From contig RQTK01000156.1 in NCBI GenBank assembly GCA_003991915.1, positions 1-64,000 on the forward strand: DNA of 64,000 nucleotides, given 5' to 3'. The position numbers and the translations under genes are program-made. The stretch comes from Elysia chlorotica. Lineage: Eukaryota > Mollusca > Gastropoda > Plakobranchidae. Positions 1 to 15,400 of the stretch are shown in pieces; the stretch's first letter is position 1, and every line of letters starts with the position of its first letter. The notes beneath the pieces are model-generated. The model had not been told where the DNA came from and did no database searches. It was given only the letters and a program-made list of their open reading frames with translations.

Positions 1-146
1 GTTAACTTAAAAGGAATATTGATAAAGATCATTTATCCAAACAACACACTTTATCACACATCTGTATTCAATTTTTTTTTTCTTTTTAATTTAATTTTTC
101 CATACGAAAAAACAGAAAAGGGGAATTAGTTTTGACTATATCTTAC

Positions 147-667
147 TTTACGTCAAATACAAGCGCGTCTGATGTAGTATTTTCTGAGATCCAGGATGAA
201 TTTCCTTGTGGTCGGTGCTCCACCCTGTAAGACGTCACGTTGCAGGTGAGGAGGGCATCAGGCAAAGTCTGGGGATGAAGTTTGGTAGATTTTGGGTTCA
301 TGTTTGGCTAAAAATTGATATCTGAACTTGATGATATTTAGAGAGAAAATCTGCAATGATAAAGATTCATAAAAAAGAGAACATAGTATTGGCTTTTAAT
401 CCTTTGCTTTCTGTTTGTATTTCTTAATTAATCTGAGATATAAAGTAATATGCTAGGAAAGGTGCTGGCATCGATAGATCAGTTCAAGACTACAGAATTT
501 ATACTTATCATTTAGACATAACGACACAAACTGAACTTTTTTTATTTCAACTCAGAAACTTTTAAACTATCTTAACCTCTGAGCTTCTCAACTGACCTCC
601 CAGCTAAGGGTCAAAGTTGATGCTGTGGTTGAGTCCACTCGAAACTTGCCAGGCGGAGCTACAGGCG
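147..667 (-). CDS. FN3 domain 4, incomplete (exons 20 and 21)
   Basis: Exon 20 (667-597, 71 bp) encodes APVAPPGKFRVDSTTASTLT, LSWE. Exon 21 (268-147) encodes VTSYRVEHRPQGNSSWISEN up to LVFDV plus two bases. The last donor is read as GTAAGA at 146, with GTAAAG five bases upstream as an alternative. The latter would drop Val plus two bases. The G strand and everything C-terminal lie outside the window. Confidence 0.85.
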
Positions 668-3600
668 CTGGTCAAAATAAAATTGTTTTTTTTTTAATTT
701 TTAATATTTTATCCAAACAAACACTTTCTCCACACTAATAGGTCACAAGGACTGTGCTTTATAATGAAGACAGGCATTCTTAACACGAAACATTTCACTG
801 AACTCTCATTATCATAATTCAAAAATGAAAAATAAAACGAAATAATTACATCTTCAGGTTGAGGACAATAATACAAATTCAGAGGGAAAAGGGTATAATT
901 AAATTATAATTATAAATTGCTTAAAATATAACAAAATCAACAAATACTTGCAACTTGCCGTGACAAGCTATTGCTTTAATCGAAGGAGCCATTTGCCTAT
1001 TGGTTTGGGGTCTCCTTTCACTTTCTTTTTTTCATTCAGTTTATTTTTACAATCTATCTCTCTGATCTGCTTGCATATGAATTGTAGCTCTTACTAAAGG
1101 TTTTACAAAAAATCAAATACCCTGTAATAATAAAACTCTTAAGTGCTGAAAATATTTCTTCAAAATTTGTTCTGATGCCTTGAACTTCAAATTTTAGAGT
1201 CAAAGCATACACCCATTATTTTCTCAAGCCTTCCTACCGATTGGAAGTGTAAACACTGCTACTGGGGCAGACGGAGGGCTGAAGCCTTTGGAGTTCTCTC
1301 CCTTGATGGTGACAGAGTAGTTCCTCCAGGGAGATAATCCAAATATTTGAAGCGACGAGGTGTCCTGGGTGACCCTCCTTGTGTGAGATGTCTGAGTCCT
1401 TGTTTCGGAGTAGGTCACGTGGTAAAACAGGACCGGTCCGTTCTGAGCTGGAGTCGGTATGGGCTGAACACAGGACGGTGTTGATGGGAAGGGCAAGAGT
1501 AAGTCACAGGTGATGGAGTCACTGCGGCTGTATAATTCTTTTTTTTTTTTTTAATAAAGTTGGAAATCCCCTTCCTCAAAAATAAAGACACAAGCACATT
1601 ATTTCTTTTCTTACAACTAGACTGATATTTTTAAGTCAGTTCTTTAACATCATGTTGAACCTGATTCAGAGTCCCTGAAACTGCAAAAGTCCTGTCACTC
1701 GAGCAGCAAGCAACGATATTCACTGCTCAAGTAATGCTGGTGGTAAATATCAACTCACATTTCACCAGTGCTCAGTTAGAAGCTGTTTTTTTTTTTCTAA
1801 TGAAACATTCTGACAGCTAAAATGTTATGCTTTATAAGAAACATTTATTATTTAGCTTATCAAAGCCAATAAATCATTTTTTAGCTTTCTTAAAATCTAT
1901 CTCCTTGCCCAAAAAAGCAGCTTTTGTATTTCCTTTTACCTGCCAAGAGACTTGAATGGAGTACGGGTCGAGAGATGAAATCTCAACAAACTGGGGCGGA
2001 AGAGAGGGCTCTGTGGGTCAAAGATGTACATGTTCTTAGATCATAAAATATCACAAACAAATTTGAATAAAAAAAACAAAAAAAAAACTTTTCGTTCACA
2101 AATATTTCTTTTTTCAAAATAATTAGATTAGTTTTAGTTTCAGCCTCTTGATTCCACCTGGCTGGTCCTCGGCCCATGTGTTACCGGTCGCTTATATCTC
2201 TGCCTCAGTGCTACGGTGCCAAGTCTGCTTCGCGCAAACGACCTTGCGTTTGCCTTGGGGGCTCCACTCCAGGGTTTGCCTTGTGATGATAGATACAGGC
2301 TTTCGAAGTGTGTGGGCTATTCAGCGACATTTCCGTTTTTTTATCTCTGCTTCGATGGCGGTTTGCTTTGTTCTATCCCACAGTTCTTTGTTTGAGACAA
2401 TTTCGGGCCACCTAACGTTGGAGATGTCTCTGAGGCATCTGTTAATAAATGTTTGCAGTTTATGGGCGTTGGTCTTGGTACGCGCCATGTTTCTGAGCCA
2501 TAGAAAAAGACAAACTTCACGTTGGTATTGAAGATTCGGATCTTGTATCGGACCAACAGGGTTTTTAAAAATAACAGTTATCTTGAAGTGTCATAAGACT
2601 CCTTTGTGGACTAACTGGTATTTAAAAAAAAAATAATGATTAGTAATCACTGAAGAAAGCAATGTTCTCCCCTAGCTGAAATTCTCCTATTCTCAAAAAG
2701 GATACATGTATTAAGCTCGTATAAAACAAAAAGTAGATTTAGTCGAGTACGTAAAAGCTGACACTGCTCCTTACCAGCCATGGGAGTCCAGAAGACTAGA
2801 GGGGAACCGAACTCTCCCCACAGCATGACCCCCGACTGGACCGTCGCCGCCTTGACCTCCACTGTGTACTGGGAGAACGGTCGGAGGTCAGAGAGGGTCG
2901 TCTCGTGGGTCGGGAAGTCAGGGCGAGTCACGTTAAGTGTGGTGTAGTCTGAGGGGGGAGAGTGGGGAAATATGATGGTTGAAGTTTGGCCTCCATTCTT
3001 TATAAGGGTAAAAAAAATATTGCTGAAGTCTTTTGAAAATGAAAAGTTCTGGCTGAAGGCAAATTAATAGCCAGATTCTTTGTTGATTCATGTCCAAGAA
3101 ATCTTCTTCAAGGCTTACCAAATTTGTGGGAAGTACAAGTTACAAAGAAGAGTAATTAGAAATCTGCTAGGTTCTTTTCTTTGATCAGAAGCTCTTTTCT
3201 TTATCATTCCTCTAACACTGTTTCTTCATCTATCACCAATTTTTTTTCTCTCTCATGATGTTTTAAACAATTTTTGCGACATGATATCGCCTTCCCAATA
3301 AATATGTAGATCGGAATTTTTTTTCTATATATAACACTACATGAAATTTAATTTTTTTATGAGCTGGAAATTGCTTATAAGCCTTTAATCAAACAAGATT
3401 TGTTTTTTTAGATCTAACTTTAACATGTACGCTGATATATTGTGGACATGTCCCAAACTAACATCTGACAATTTTACAAGGTGTCACACCAGGGGATTCC
3501 TGCCTCAACAGGTCATATTTGACTGAGACTGACCCAACCAGTAGGGAACAAGGTTATCTGATCAGGGATATATCTAGGGAGTGCACAATTAGAAACCACA

Positions 3601-4969
3601 CACTTTTCCACTGAAACATCGAGGAAAAAAACCCAGGCAATGTAACCACAGCCTCTTACCACCATAGCTGTATCCGAGTCTCTTGAACCTCAGCTGGTAC
3701 TGTCCTATGATTCCGTTTGTGACGGCCGGCACCTCCCAGGTCACAGTGGCGCTCGTCTGTGTAACCTCAGTGGTTCTCAAGTTCTCAGGCACTCCAGGCT
3801 CTGTGAATGGAAACACGAGAGAGAAAAAAATAACAGAGTATCGAGGCACTTCAACAATAAACCATCTTTAAAAAAATGAATGGAAGTATATCTTGTAATC
3901 TGTTATTATACATTTTAAAAGTTGTATTAAAAATATGACCAAAACATACTGCCTTTCTACACTCCAAAAACATTTTAAAGCATATGAAAAAAAAGGTAAG
4001 CTGCATTACCGGATTTTTTTTAGGTCCTTACAATAAAATAATTTTCTCAGGGTCTTTCTGTATATGTTACAGTCAAACTCAGAACCTAATCATTCTCAGG
4101 TTCTGCCTATTAACTTCAGTCAATGACAAGTATGCTCCCTGTGTCAATCCAAAACAGGAATTGCTGGGCATGTACTGAATTCTTTAGGCATTTCCAGAGA
4201 ACGAACAGTTCCTGAGTTTAACCAAGACAAATTCACACGAGGGTTACTTCCCCTACCAGCCTGCAGGGTGATGGCAGAGATGACGTTGCTGGGCCCGCTG
4301 GTTCCTGACGCTCCATACGCAACCACGTAAAAGACGTACTCCAGGTGAGGCCTCAGGCCGATCACTTCCTGCCTAGTGCTGTTGCTCGTCAGATTTGCTG
4401 CGTACAGACTCGGGGTCACACTCCGTCTGAGGATTCAACAGAAAAAGCCATTCATACTTACATTTTTTTTTTTTTTTTATTATTCAGGAGTTTAGTCTGT
4501 TAAAACCAAACTGACAAGAAACATAGATTTTACATAGATGACACTTCCAGATAGGGTGCCTCTTTAAGGGAAGATGTTAAAATTAGTTATCGACATTTTG
4601 AAATACTTCTGCAAAAAAATGTCTGATAAACAAAACAAAAAAGGTTTATATAATCAACATCAGCCCAAGTTACTTTTCCTTTTCCAATCCAGCCCAGGTT
4701 AAAACTCTAATTTTAAATATTGTAATTTCATCCGAAAAATCTATCAAATAAATCATCTTTTGTTCTTAAATGTGAATGAGGAGAAGAGAAAAAAAAAAGA
4801 TTTTTTTAATCTGTTAGGAAAGGAAAAGAAAAACTTAATAAATAGAGGAGAAAGCAATAGAAAAATTGAAGTAAATGATATTTAAATGTGTAAAAGCGCC
4901 ATGAACTGAGTTAATTGGATATGACGCTCTATAAATAAACTGTATTATGAATTATTTTTTTTACTATTA

Positions 4970-5012
<43 letters not shown>

Positions 5013-8000
5013 AGAATAGCAGCAAATAAATTTTTCACACTCAAAGCAAATCTATACGTGTTTACAGAACTGCTCACTTTTCCCTGTAGAAGATTCTGAA
5101 GCCGTCGATCCCTCGCTGAGGATCTGAGGAAGGTTCTGACCATTTCCACAGCAGATAAACTGACTCTGCCGACAGAGGCACCGCACTCAGCAGCACAGGG
5201 GGTGGGGGTGGACCTGTTTGCACAAACATCAAGAACAAAAACTTAATTTCTTTTCATATGCACTATACGTTATCAGTATTTAGCTCTGGATCTTGTGGAC
5301 TATGGAATTTTCCTTCGTTTTTTTTTTCAACTTAAATGTCCTACAATGCTGTGTAATATTGTTCTATAATATTCTTCAATGTTCTATAATATTCTGCTAT
5401 AAGGTTGTGCATTGTAAAGAGATTATATATATATATATATATATAAGTTGAAACCTTATTGATTGTGAAAATGAAAGGAAGGGAAGGGAAAAAATTAGAA
5501 AAAAAGAAAAAAGTGCGCACAAAAATGAATGATTTTTTGCCTTAAGCAGGATAGTTTGCAGATTTGGTAGGACGATGCAAGGTCAAGATCTATACCTATT
5601 TCTGTATTAATGGCTCACCAACAATTATTTAAGCGGCAAAGCATGGCGTATCATAAAGGTAACATTAAAAGCGATCTATTCACTTAAAATTACAAGCTTC
5701 AAGCTTTGAGTGCCTTAATCCATAACGAGAGAGAAACTCACCATAGACAGCCAGCGTTATCCCAGCCCTGTCCTCGCCAGCCTGCGAGCTGCTCACACAC
5801 TCGTACAGACCAGAATCCTCCAACAGGGCACTCTCCAACACTAACACCCCTTTCTCAGGCACACGGACTCTCCCATTCAATGTTGGTGTGACTGGCTGAT
5901 CTTGGCGAGTCCATGTGACGAGGGGTGATGGGATCCCCTCTGCCCTGCACCTCAAGGTGACCCTGGTGTTGACTTTGACTGCGCTCTCTGGTGCTTCCAC
6001 TTGAGTTATTTTGGGAACAGCTGAAATAGAGAAACCAAAGATAGTAAAAAAACAACAACAACAAAATCGTGTCGATGTATCACTCTTAGACTCCTGGGAA
6101 ACGTCAATGTTGCATGTACAACTGAAAGACAGAGTCCATTGAGTATAAATTCGATGTAACCCTTGTATTTCAAAACATTCAGCCCTTCTTAAAACATACT
6201 GGTGTCTATCACATTTTATAACCTTAGCACCAGAGAGTTTTTTTATGTTTTGAATAAATCAATTAATATTAAATTTTAATTGGCTCTGATCCAACTTAGA
6301 TTCTAATTACTCGATTCCTGTGATTTGTATAACAAAAATAAACCTGAGAACAATTATGAGAGAATAATTTTAATCCATTTTCTGCTTTTGTAGCTCTGCC
6401 CAATGTTTGTGTTTAGAGGATCAATTTTTTCTCTGTCCCGAAATTCATGCCGAGCACTCCCAATCGGGAAGTTCGTAGTTTGAAACCCAGGATTGGTAAA
6501 AAAATGTATTTGTCCGCTTTCGTCTCTGCTGGTTGAGCCGGTGTCAGTATAATGTGACTGGCTGAGACAGGAGTCCAGGTCTCCCCACACTGTCTCCGTG
6601 TAGCAATACGTAAAATTGTCAGACGTTAGCCTTGGTGCTCGTCCAAAATATATCCTATAAAGTGCTTATGTTGGACGTTAAGCAATAAACTTAACTCCCT
6701 TTGTCCTACAAAAAAAACCCCACCTCAATACAAAAGGGCATATCATAATTTACTATAACTTCTTAACCAACTTACTCATGTTACTTATGTCGAACGTTGA
6801 GCAATAAACTTAACTCCCTTTGTCCTACTAAAAATGCCCTCAATACAAAAGAGCATATCATATTTTACTCTAATTTCTTAACTAACTTACTCATGGCCTT
6901 GACCTCTGAGTGCGCTTGCCCTTGACCCACGACATTGCGAGCCAGGCACGTGTAGACACCGACACTTGTCCAGGAAAAGGGTGACAGGGTCAGGGTCATG
7001 TTATCGTCTGACAACTTTGCCTCTGCTGGTAGCTCCATACTGGTCTGCAATGCAATGGTGAATGGAGATGGAGATTTTTGTAAAGCCTCAGTGGCACATA
7101 AGGTTCGGTGGGCTTATCGGCACCATGATAGCTTCGGATGTATGCTTCTAAAAATAGCTTTTTCTTCACTTCAGGCAGTGGTGGCAGGGGGCAATTGTTT
7201 ATATTGTAAGCAACCTAACTATTGAAAGGATAGACCCTTCTACACGTTTGGTAAAGCTTTCTATTTTTTGGGCGATGGGTGCTTTTCTTTAAATTAAAGT
7301 TTAATTAGAAGGAGGCAAAAAAAAAAAGAAATCTAGATATATCTTTTTTTTCAACAGTCTATTGAGGAAAAGAAATTTATAATTGGTCTGAGTCTCGATA
7401 ATTTTATCCCATAAAAATTAATTTAGATATATTTAAATCCTCTTTATCAAAAATAAAGAAGGAAAAATAGAATTTAAATAAACAATTTTGCAACAAAATA
7501 TCCACAGCAAGATATCTTTACTGTAGACTTACATAAGCTGTAAAGTTCTGACTGCCAAAACTCATGATCTACAGAGGCAATGTAAAAATGTTGGATTCAC
7601 TGATTATGACAAAGAGAATAAACAAAAAATTGACCTTTCAGTGTTTATCATGATGAAAAAACAACTTCAAATTTGGAATGAATTTTTTTTTTTTAATCAG
7701 CAGGCAATGATTTCTTTAGAAAAAGTTTTAGCTGCAATTCTGTTTTAATTGCCCGGTTTAGCGTGGGTTTATTTTCTCCTTCACTCATAAAAACCGTTTT
7801 GGGAGCCTCTTACATTATAGAGCCACCAGATGGACGGAGTGGGTTGACCTTTGACAGTACAGGCCAATGTTGTGGATTGTTTCAGCAGTACTGATGTATT
7901 TTGTGGACTCACAGAAACAGACGGAGGCACTGGGGACACACAAAACTGGGTGATTATTTTACGCATGTAACAATTGTAAAGATTCTGTCAATCAATACAT

Positions 8001-11000
8001 GAATACACAAGAACGAGCTCCAGCTTCCATGTTTACCTCTTAATTATGGCTTTACGATCTTTTACATCCAAGAGTTCCTCACAACTCAAGTGGGACAACT
8101 TTAGTAATTCTCTCATACTTCATGCATATCAATGGTTATGTCCCTTGGACCACAATTGCTTAATTATCTCAATAATCAATATATTACAACAATATTACAA
8201 AGAATTGAATAAAATGGGTATAAATGCGGTGGAAAACTCAAGATCTATCTTTACAATCTTAAAAATAGAAAAGCACACCAAATCCATACAAAAAAATTGA
8301 AATACAAGCAGTTTTAAAGCCCAAGTAAATATTTGGGTCTAAAAAAATCCCAAAGAGTTTCAATTGAATGCAATGACAAACTTTTCCTGAAGATGATGCT
8401 GATGTATAACTGTGTGATTGTGCTCTATGTTGTTAACTTTATGCAAAATATAAATATTTACTGTGTTTTAAATACATAAGCCAATAGATGCAGACAACAC
8501 ACTGTAAAAGCGAGAGAACTTTACCACTCACCATTCACAGTAAGAGATCCGCTAGACAAGGCGCTGCCACCTTTGTTGACTCCAACACAGGAGAATTTCC
8601 CAGCATTCTCGGGTGCAACCTTTTCTAGTATGATGTCAGGAAGTGCTAGGCTCCACCGCAGGCTGCTGGGAACACCGTGGTTTTCTGGGTAGAACTGGGT
8701 ATCGTCTGAAGAGAAATTCATACATTTGTGTGTGCACATATGTATTAATGTACAACAAGTATTGATAGTTTTAAAACTACTTCACATCATTTGTTTTCAC
8801 ATTTTTTTTAATTAATTGAAAAAAAGGAATCCTAGTTAAACAGCCTTTTTAATTTATAGTAATTTGAAGAAAAAAAAAATTTAACAAATTTGTTTACAGT
8901 TTTCTCTGTTTCCCTTCTGAGGTGGTATGGAACAAAATGTATTCCTACCAATTTAAGGAGGAATTTCTACAAGAGGTAACGGTAAAACATCCACCAAAAG
9001 ATCAAAAACCCAAAAGCGTCCAACTCACCAAAATACCAGAGGATGTCTGGTTTGGGGTCACTCAACACCGGGCACGGTATCCGCACAGACTCGCCAGCCG
9101 TCACGACAATATCACCGATCGGCCGAAGAGATTCAGGGGGAACTGAAAATTTAAGGCAATAAAAACCACACTTAGTGTTCCCATGTTGTATGATCTTTGG
9201 TCAAACAGATTCTAGGAAAACTAAAAATATATTGTTATCAAGCTCTTTACTAATTGACTGTCCCCTAGTAAGTCTTTCCCAGTGCATTTATACACAAAAT
9301 CAATATTATATGACGTTCAGTTACCTAATAGATAATGTAGTACAACTTTTAAAAATCATGTAATTGTAAAATTATTTCATTTTTTAGGAAATCTAGCAGC
9401 TTATTCAGGTTCAATTTGTGATGAATGGAAGAAAATATTTTTGCTTTAACTATTTTAATCCTTTAGTCATTTTTACAACTGTAAGTAAGTTGTAATGCAG
9501 CAGAAGAATAATATAATTATATCATTGACTTAGATCTCAATATTTGACACCTCAGTTGTAAAAATAATAGAGATCTATAGGTTTTTTTTTAGGGAATCAG
9601 AAGAGCAATTTTACAGTTTATTGATGACTTGTTAGTCTGGATTTACCTATCACAGTAACGTAGGCGTCGGCAGAGATGGACCCATAAGAGTTTTGGGCCT
9701 TGCAGGTGAACCATCCCTCCCAGAGTTTACCGACTTTAGATATGAAAAGCTCCTGGGACCGATTCCTGGGGCAAGATACGGTGATAACATATGGATTAGT
9801 CAAACTGCGTGAGGTTTAAGTATTGGTATCTAAACGACCACCGCCAGTGACTGGGGCATATAGTGGACAGATTGTGCTGTTAACATCTGACAATTGTATG
9901 TGCCACCACACAGAGACAGAGCCTCTGGTCACATTATACTGACACCTACACACCCACTAGGGAGCAAGGCTGTCCTAGCAGAGATCAAACTGGCAACCTT
10001 CTAAATAGAAGCTGTGCACTCTACCATTTAACCACCCTGTCCCACACAGCATCAGATAAGGGCAGTTACAATGAGAATCTATCAAGTCTGCACACTCTCT
10101 GAGTAAATGACAAATTGGTCATTTTTAAAGATTCTGGCCCATCCACACAGCAAATTTAACATACTGGCTATACATGTATTTTTTATCAACAACAAACCAT
10201 TTTACAGCCATTGAACAAAAAGCAAACAGTTTTTTTGTTTTTGTTTCACAGGGCTTTCTCCTCAAAATGAGCATAAGAAACTTGTCCATTTGAATGATGT
10301 AAATATGCAGTCTTTCTACTTTTCTTTCCCAGTTTTAAAAACCAATGTACACAACATAATGCATTGCCAAAACAAATTGTAAACTTAAAGATTTGGATCT
10401 TTTGAACAAGAATGTCATTCAATTAATTTTTAACAATTTTTTTTTATCACCAAAATGTTCTTTTTAAACAATGTAATCAAAGAGATTGTAAGCAAATTAT
10501 TGTGGCCTAGGTCAGTCATAATGACACTACCAAACCAATAAACCTCACTCACACAAAAGATATCATGCTCCCGGCAGACACAGCCTTTCCCTCGAACAAC
10601 CACGTTATGGCTGGCGTTGGATCAGCATCCACAGAGCACGTCAGGTGGAGCAGCGTACCTTTGAGGACTTGTGTCGCTGTCGGAGGCATGTTCATGATCG
10701 GCGGTCCTGGACATTAGAGTGATAATGTGCACATGTGGAAAAAACAGCCTTAGAATCTGATTTAAATACATCCTGCAAAATAAAATAATGGGCATACTTG
10801 TTTCATCCTAATTTAGCTTGTGTAAAACGCTTGAAGATTTTAGAGTTGCCAGATGTGTATGTAAACTATTGCGCTCTTTTGAAAGAGATGCTCAATCATG
10901 GAATCATAATTATTTGAGTTAAACAGATGTGAATAGCAAGTCAATGATCTGCAAAACTTTCTATATTTTTAACTGATAATGTTCCAACGTTTAAATTTTC

Positions 11001-12362
11001 AATTATTGCATAAAAAAGAAGTTGATACGTTTGAATGTTTTTACACGTATGTAATGAGCCACCACATCGTCACCTAATTTATAATTTATAGTAGTTTAGA
11101 AGCGAGACCATTTTTCAATGCCGCGTAGACTTGTTTTATCCACTCACCCTCCACCTTCAACACAGCCAGGCTTGAGGTCCGGCTAGTTGGGGATGTGTAG
11201 TTGTTATAAGCCTCACAATAGTAAAGGCCCTTGTCCGATTTCCTAACAGAAGTGATCTGAAGGTCACCTTGAGCTATAATTGACAAACGCCCTCTGTGGT
11301 CTGCGTCCAAAACATTCAAAGGGAGGTAATCCTTGTACCAAAACACTTGTGCTGCAGGAATGCTGTCCGGTGGTTCGCAGTGAAGAACCGCAGTGGTTCC
11401 ATACACGGCAAAAGTATCCACAGGACTGACTGCAAATTCTATATCAAGGTCTAAAACATACGGAAAGTAGAGTCAATGATAAAGCAGAATGGAATTTAAT
11501 TTACATAAATGCATATAATTTGTAAGGAAAATCAGTGCACCAAAGAAACTGCAATGTCTGAATACTTTTGTCAATTGAGACTTTAGATATAAGTTATAAA
11601 AGTTTTTTCTAATTTTAAAGCCTGTTTTGATGGGAGGTGGTGGAAGCAAGGAAATCAGATACAGAATAAGAGACACGCAGATACAGAGAAAGACAGAGAC
11701 AAAGAAAAACAAAGAAACCAGAGAGAAAAGTTTTCAAAATGTTCCTCTGAGAAAGATTTGATGAATTTAATATTTCTCTAATTAGAGTCTAATAAATAAA
11801 TCAACCATTAAAAACATTGATAAAATTTCAGACACATATAAGCAATAACTATCATAGTGCAAAAGTAATAATATTGTAGCAATAATCTCATAAATAAACA
11901 TGGTAATATAATTTTTTATTATAAATAGTTTTGAAAGTATCTTCAGTTTATTTGAAAAAATAATATAGCCTATATAGTGCTGATATTGGACATTAAACCA
12001 ATTCAACTACAACTACATTTGAAAATATTCAAAAGAATGAAGCTTAAAATATTTTCTTAAAAGCTACCTAATATATAAATTTTTATGAAAGAAAGTTCTT
12101 AAAGTCACAAATGTTAAGGCTGTGATTTCTAATTTATGCTACATTTCAAAACTACCAAACCTTATTCTAAAGCAGCAAAACACAAGTCAGCCAAAACACC
12201 AAATGTAGGAGAGTGAATAAATCTATACAAATTGTCAATCTGTAAACTTCACAGCAATTTTTTTGCTCTAAATATAAGTTGTGACAGACATAATGAATGC
12301 AAACCAGTTTAATCAAAATGACAAGAGATAAAGTATTCCTTTTCAGAGAGAAAGAAAAAGGA

Positions 12363-12434
<72 letters not shown>

Positions 12435-15400
12435 AGAAATTCATAACAGTTACAACTAACAGAGAAGTGTGAAACCGATCGAAAGAAACGAATGACTGCT
12501 TTTGGTCTAGCCCCTAACTAAGCCTACGTCATGCAGCACTCACAAGCGACTATGAGTTCCAAGGGAGGTGACTCCACCATGCCCTTGGAGTTCTCCGCCT
12601 GGCAAGAGTAGGTTCCCTTGTCTTGCGGCCTCACGGGGAAGAAGCCCATGCTGTGGTCCCTGTCTAACAGCGCGTACACTCTCTTTGACTCGTCAACACG
12701 GTAGCGACCGAGATACCAAGACACTTTGGTCGGCTCGGTCGACTCGGTGCTCTTACAAGGCAAAACGAGGTCGCGCCCCTCGCCAACGACCAGGGACGGC
12801 GGCAGCTCCCACAGAATGATGGGCAGGTCGTTGCTAGGCTTCACTGCGTGCGGTGATCCGTGACACGGGAGGCGGGGGTGGAGGGAGGAGGGCGTGGCAG
12901 TGAGGAGGACATTCATGATGAGGCTATAAAGGAAACTACTCGTAGGTCTATATCTATATGTGAGGCAACCACGGTGAATCAGGCATAGTCTCTGATACAG
13001 GTTTTGAGCTGGAGCTCTCTGGACCTAAAAAAACTGCTCTCTCGAACCTTTCTCAATTTCGAAGGAAAAAGAATGATCTCTGGCTCTATATAGGATAGGG
13101 TCAAAACTTTTTCAAGCTCTTAAAGTGCATTAGATGCTATTTTAGCACACTGTCACCTAAGCTGTGTAATGGTCTCTCTCGGTTCTACCATACTCTAAAT
13201 CTTTAGCATTTGAAAACGAGAATGGACATTGTACAACTAAAGTGTCTACAAATCGCTCAAAAAATCAGAACTGAACTACTATTGGCTGATTTTCCCTGGT
13301 TGCCTCACTGATAAAAACACAGAGCGCAGCGATATACACATTGCTCTAAGCTCACACACACAAAATGTGTAAAGTATGGACAGGTTGCACTTAACGCCAA
13401 AAGAGGAACAAGAATGAGAAATTAAAGATGAGTTCTGATACCCTAACAACAAAAAAATGCGTTTTTATGTTGCTATGACTTGAATTTAACTCTCAGGTAA
13501 GAACTTTCAAAAACAGTTTAAGACTAGCAGTGAATGAAATATGTAATTTTTTTGGCCTTTTTTTCAATCGCTTTATAATAATTACGAAGAAAAAAAGAAT
13601 CATTAGTGATGAGACCAATAACAATACGATCAGTCCATAATTGATCACAAGGTTTCTATTCAATTGTTTTAGTCATGACTCTTTTCTCATGTACGTAAAA
13701 TATCGCACTTTCTAATAAGAGATCTTCAGTCATAGCAACAGACAGAAAACTAAGGCCATATGCAAATCTAGTTGTAACAGTGATTCTGTTTTTCCTTCGA
13801 TTGTTGACATTTTAAGTCATTTATGAACTTCTAGAAATTGCAGCAGGTCTTTTTTTTTTTGGAAGCATAGAATATCAGAACTTCATTTCAGATAATGAGA
13901 AAAAAAACATACAAGAAAAGAAAAACAAAAATGTTTAGTCTAAGGAATCGAAATGTGAGATCCCCATCACACAAAAAATACATATATTTATTAAACAGAG
14001 AAAAAAAGTAGATGACTTATCACAACACAGGAAAGAAACCTTGAGTAGAACATGAAGTAGCTAGAGAAACACATAACATCTGTACAAAAACCAGACGAAA
14101 CAAAGATGGAAGTTTAACATAGAGATTGAGATAAGTTTGTGTCTTATTATACATTTATCTCAGCTTTCAGCACTAGAAGCGATAGGGTGACTCAGACAGC
14201 ACACATGAAATAATAATCTTCATCACTCGAGCTACATCTACATATATGCGTTACACTTAATGAAATGACATGAGCACAAAAAATTGTTAAAAGAAAAAAA
14301 AAAAACAGTGAATCAAGCCTAGTGTTTTTGCTCAGATGTCGTATTTACTGGCACACAGAACTAGAGAATGCATTGGTTGCGTAGAGTGATACAGATTTAC
14401 CTTCAGTTTGTTCAACCTAGACAAATATTCTCATGAAAAAAACACTCAGCATTAATTAACAGATTACCAATCCAAGCATTGTTCATTAATAAGTCGATAA
14501 AAATATATTGTTCTTTTTTTCTCTTGAATGGGATGATGGTCAACATGCCAGTTGACAAAATAAAAGTCCTAGCATAAAAATCTTTGAGTACAATTCGTGT
14601 TCCAAACAATTCCCAAAGAATCCTCTTCTACAAGCACTGCTGTCTTTGTACCAAATTCATTTTAGAAAACAAATATACATTATACTTTCTTTATGAAAAC
14701 TAAGAAGCCATTAATTTGAAACTACATATGCGTATACAGTTGGCAAAATGACTAACTTAAGATTTAAGTGTTTCTCTGCCTCATCTCAGAATATATTTTA
14801 AACTATAGCCGTTTTTATGCCAGTTTCAGTTCAATTCATTCATTCTTTTATTTTACTTGTACAAAATATACTTCACACACACAAATATCTTCCCCTGGAA
14901 TAAAACAACTGTAAGCTTGTTCAGGCTAGAGATTTCCTTACCATCAATCTTTGCTTCACCCCGGCCCATCCCACATACCTCCTTTGTTTTTTGTTTACCA
15001 CACTGTAGCTAACACGTGACACCCACCAACCTTCATTGGACAGCTCGGCCACTTCACTTAACACTGCGTCCCTGAGCACTGGGTTCCAGGCGCGACACTG
15101 GAACCGGCCGAAAACATCAGCGTCTACATCCAGGGTCAGCCTGACGGACAGCTGGTGCGTCAGGCCTGTTGGATCGTACCCTCCGAACGTGGCTGTCTGC
15201 ACAGTGCCCTTCGTAAAGGGAAGTCCGTTACGCAGCCATGACACCTGGAATATTTGTTTTGTGAATGTTTATTAGTGTAAATATATATTGCTGTATTGTA
15301 AGAGAGAGGTGAAATTGTCTGTATGAACTTTAGCTATATATTTTTAATATTATAATGTAAAGCGCTTTGAGCTTCCTTTAGGGAGAGGACTATATAAATT

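Noticed and set aside
2148-2531. 127-aa plus frame
   Set aside because: Antisense shadow of the LINE remnant on the minus strand.
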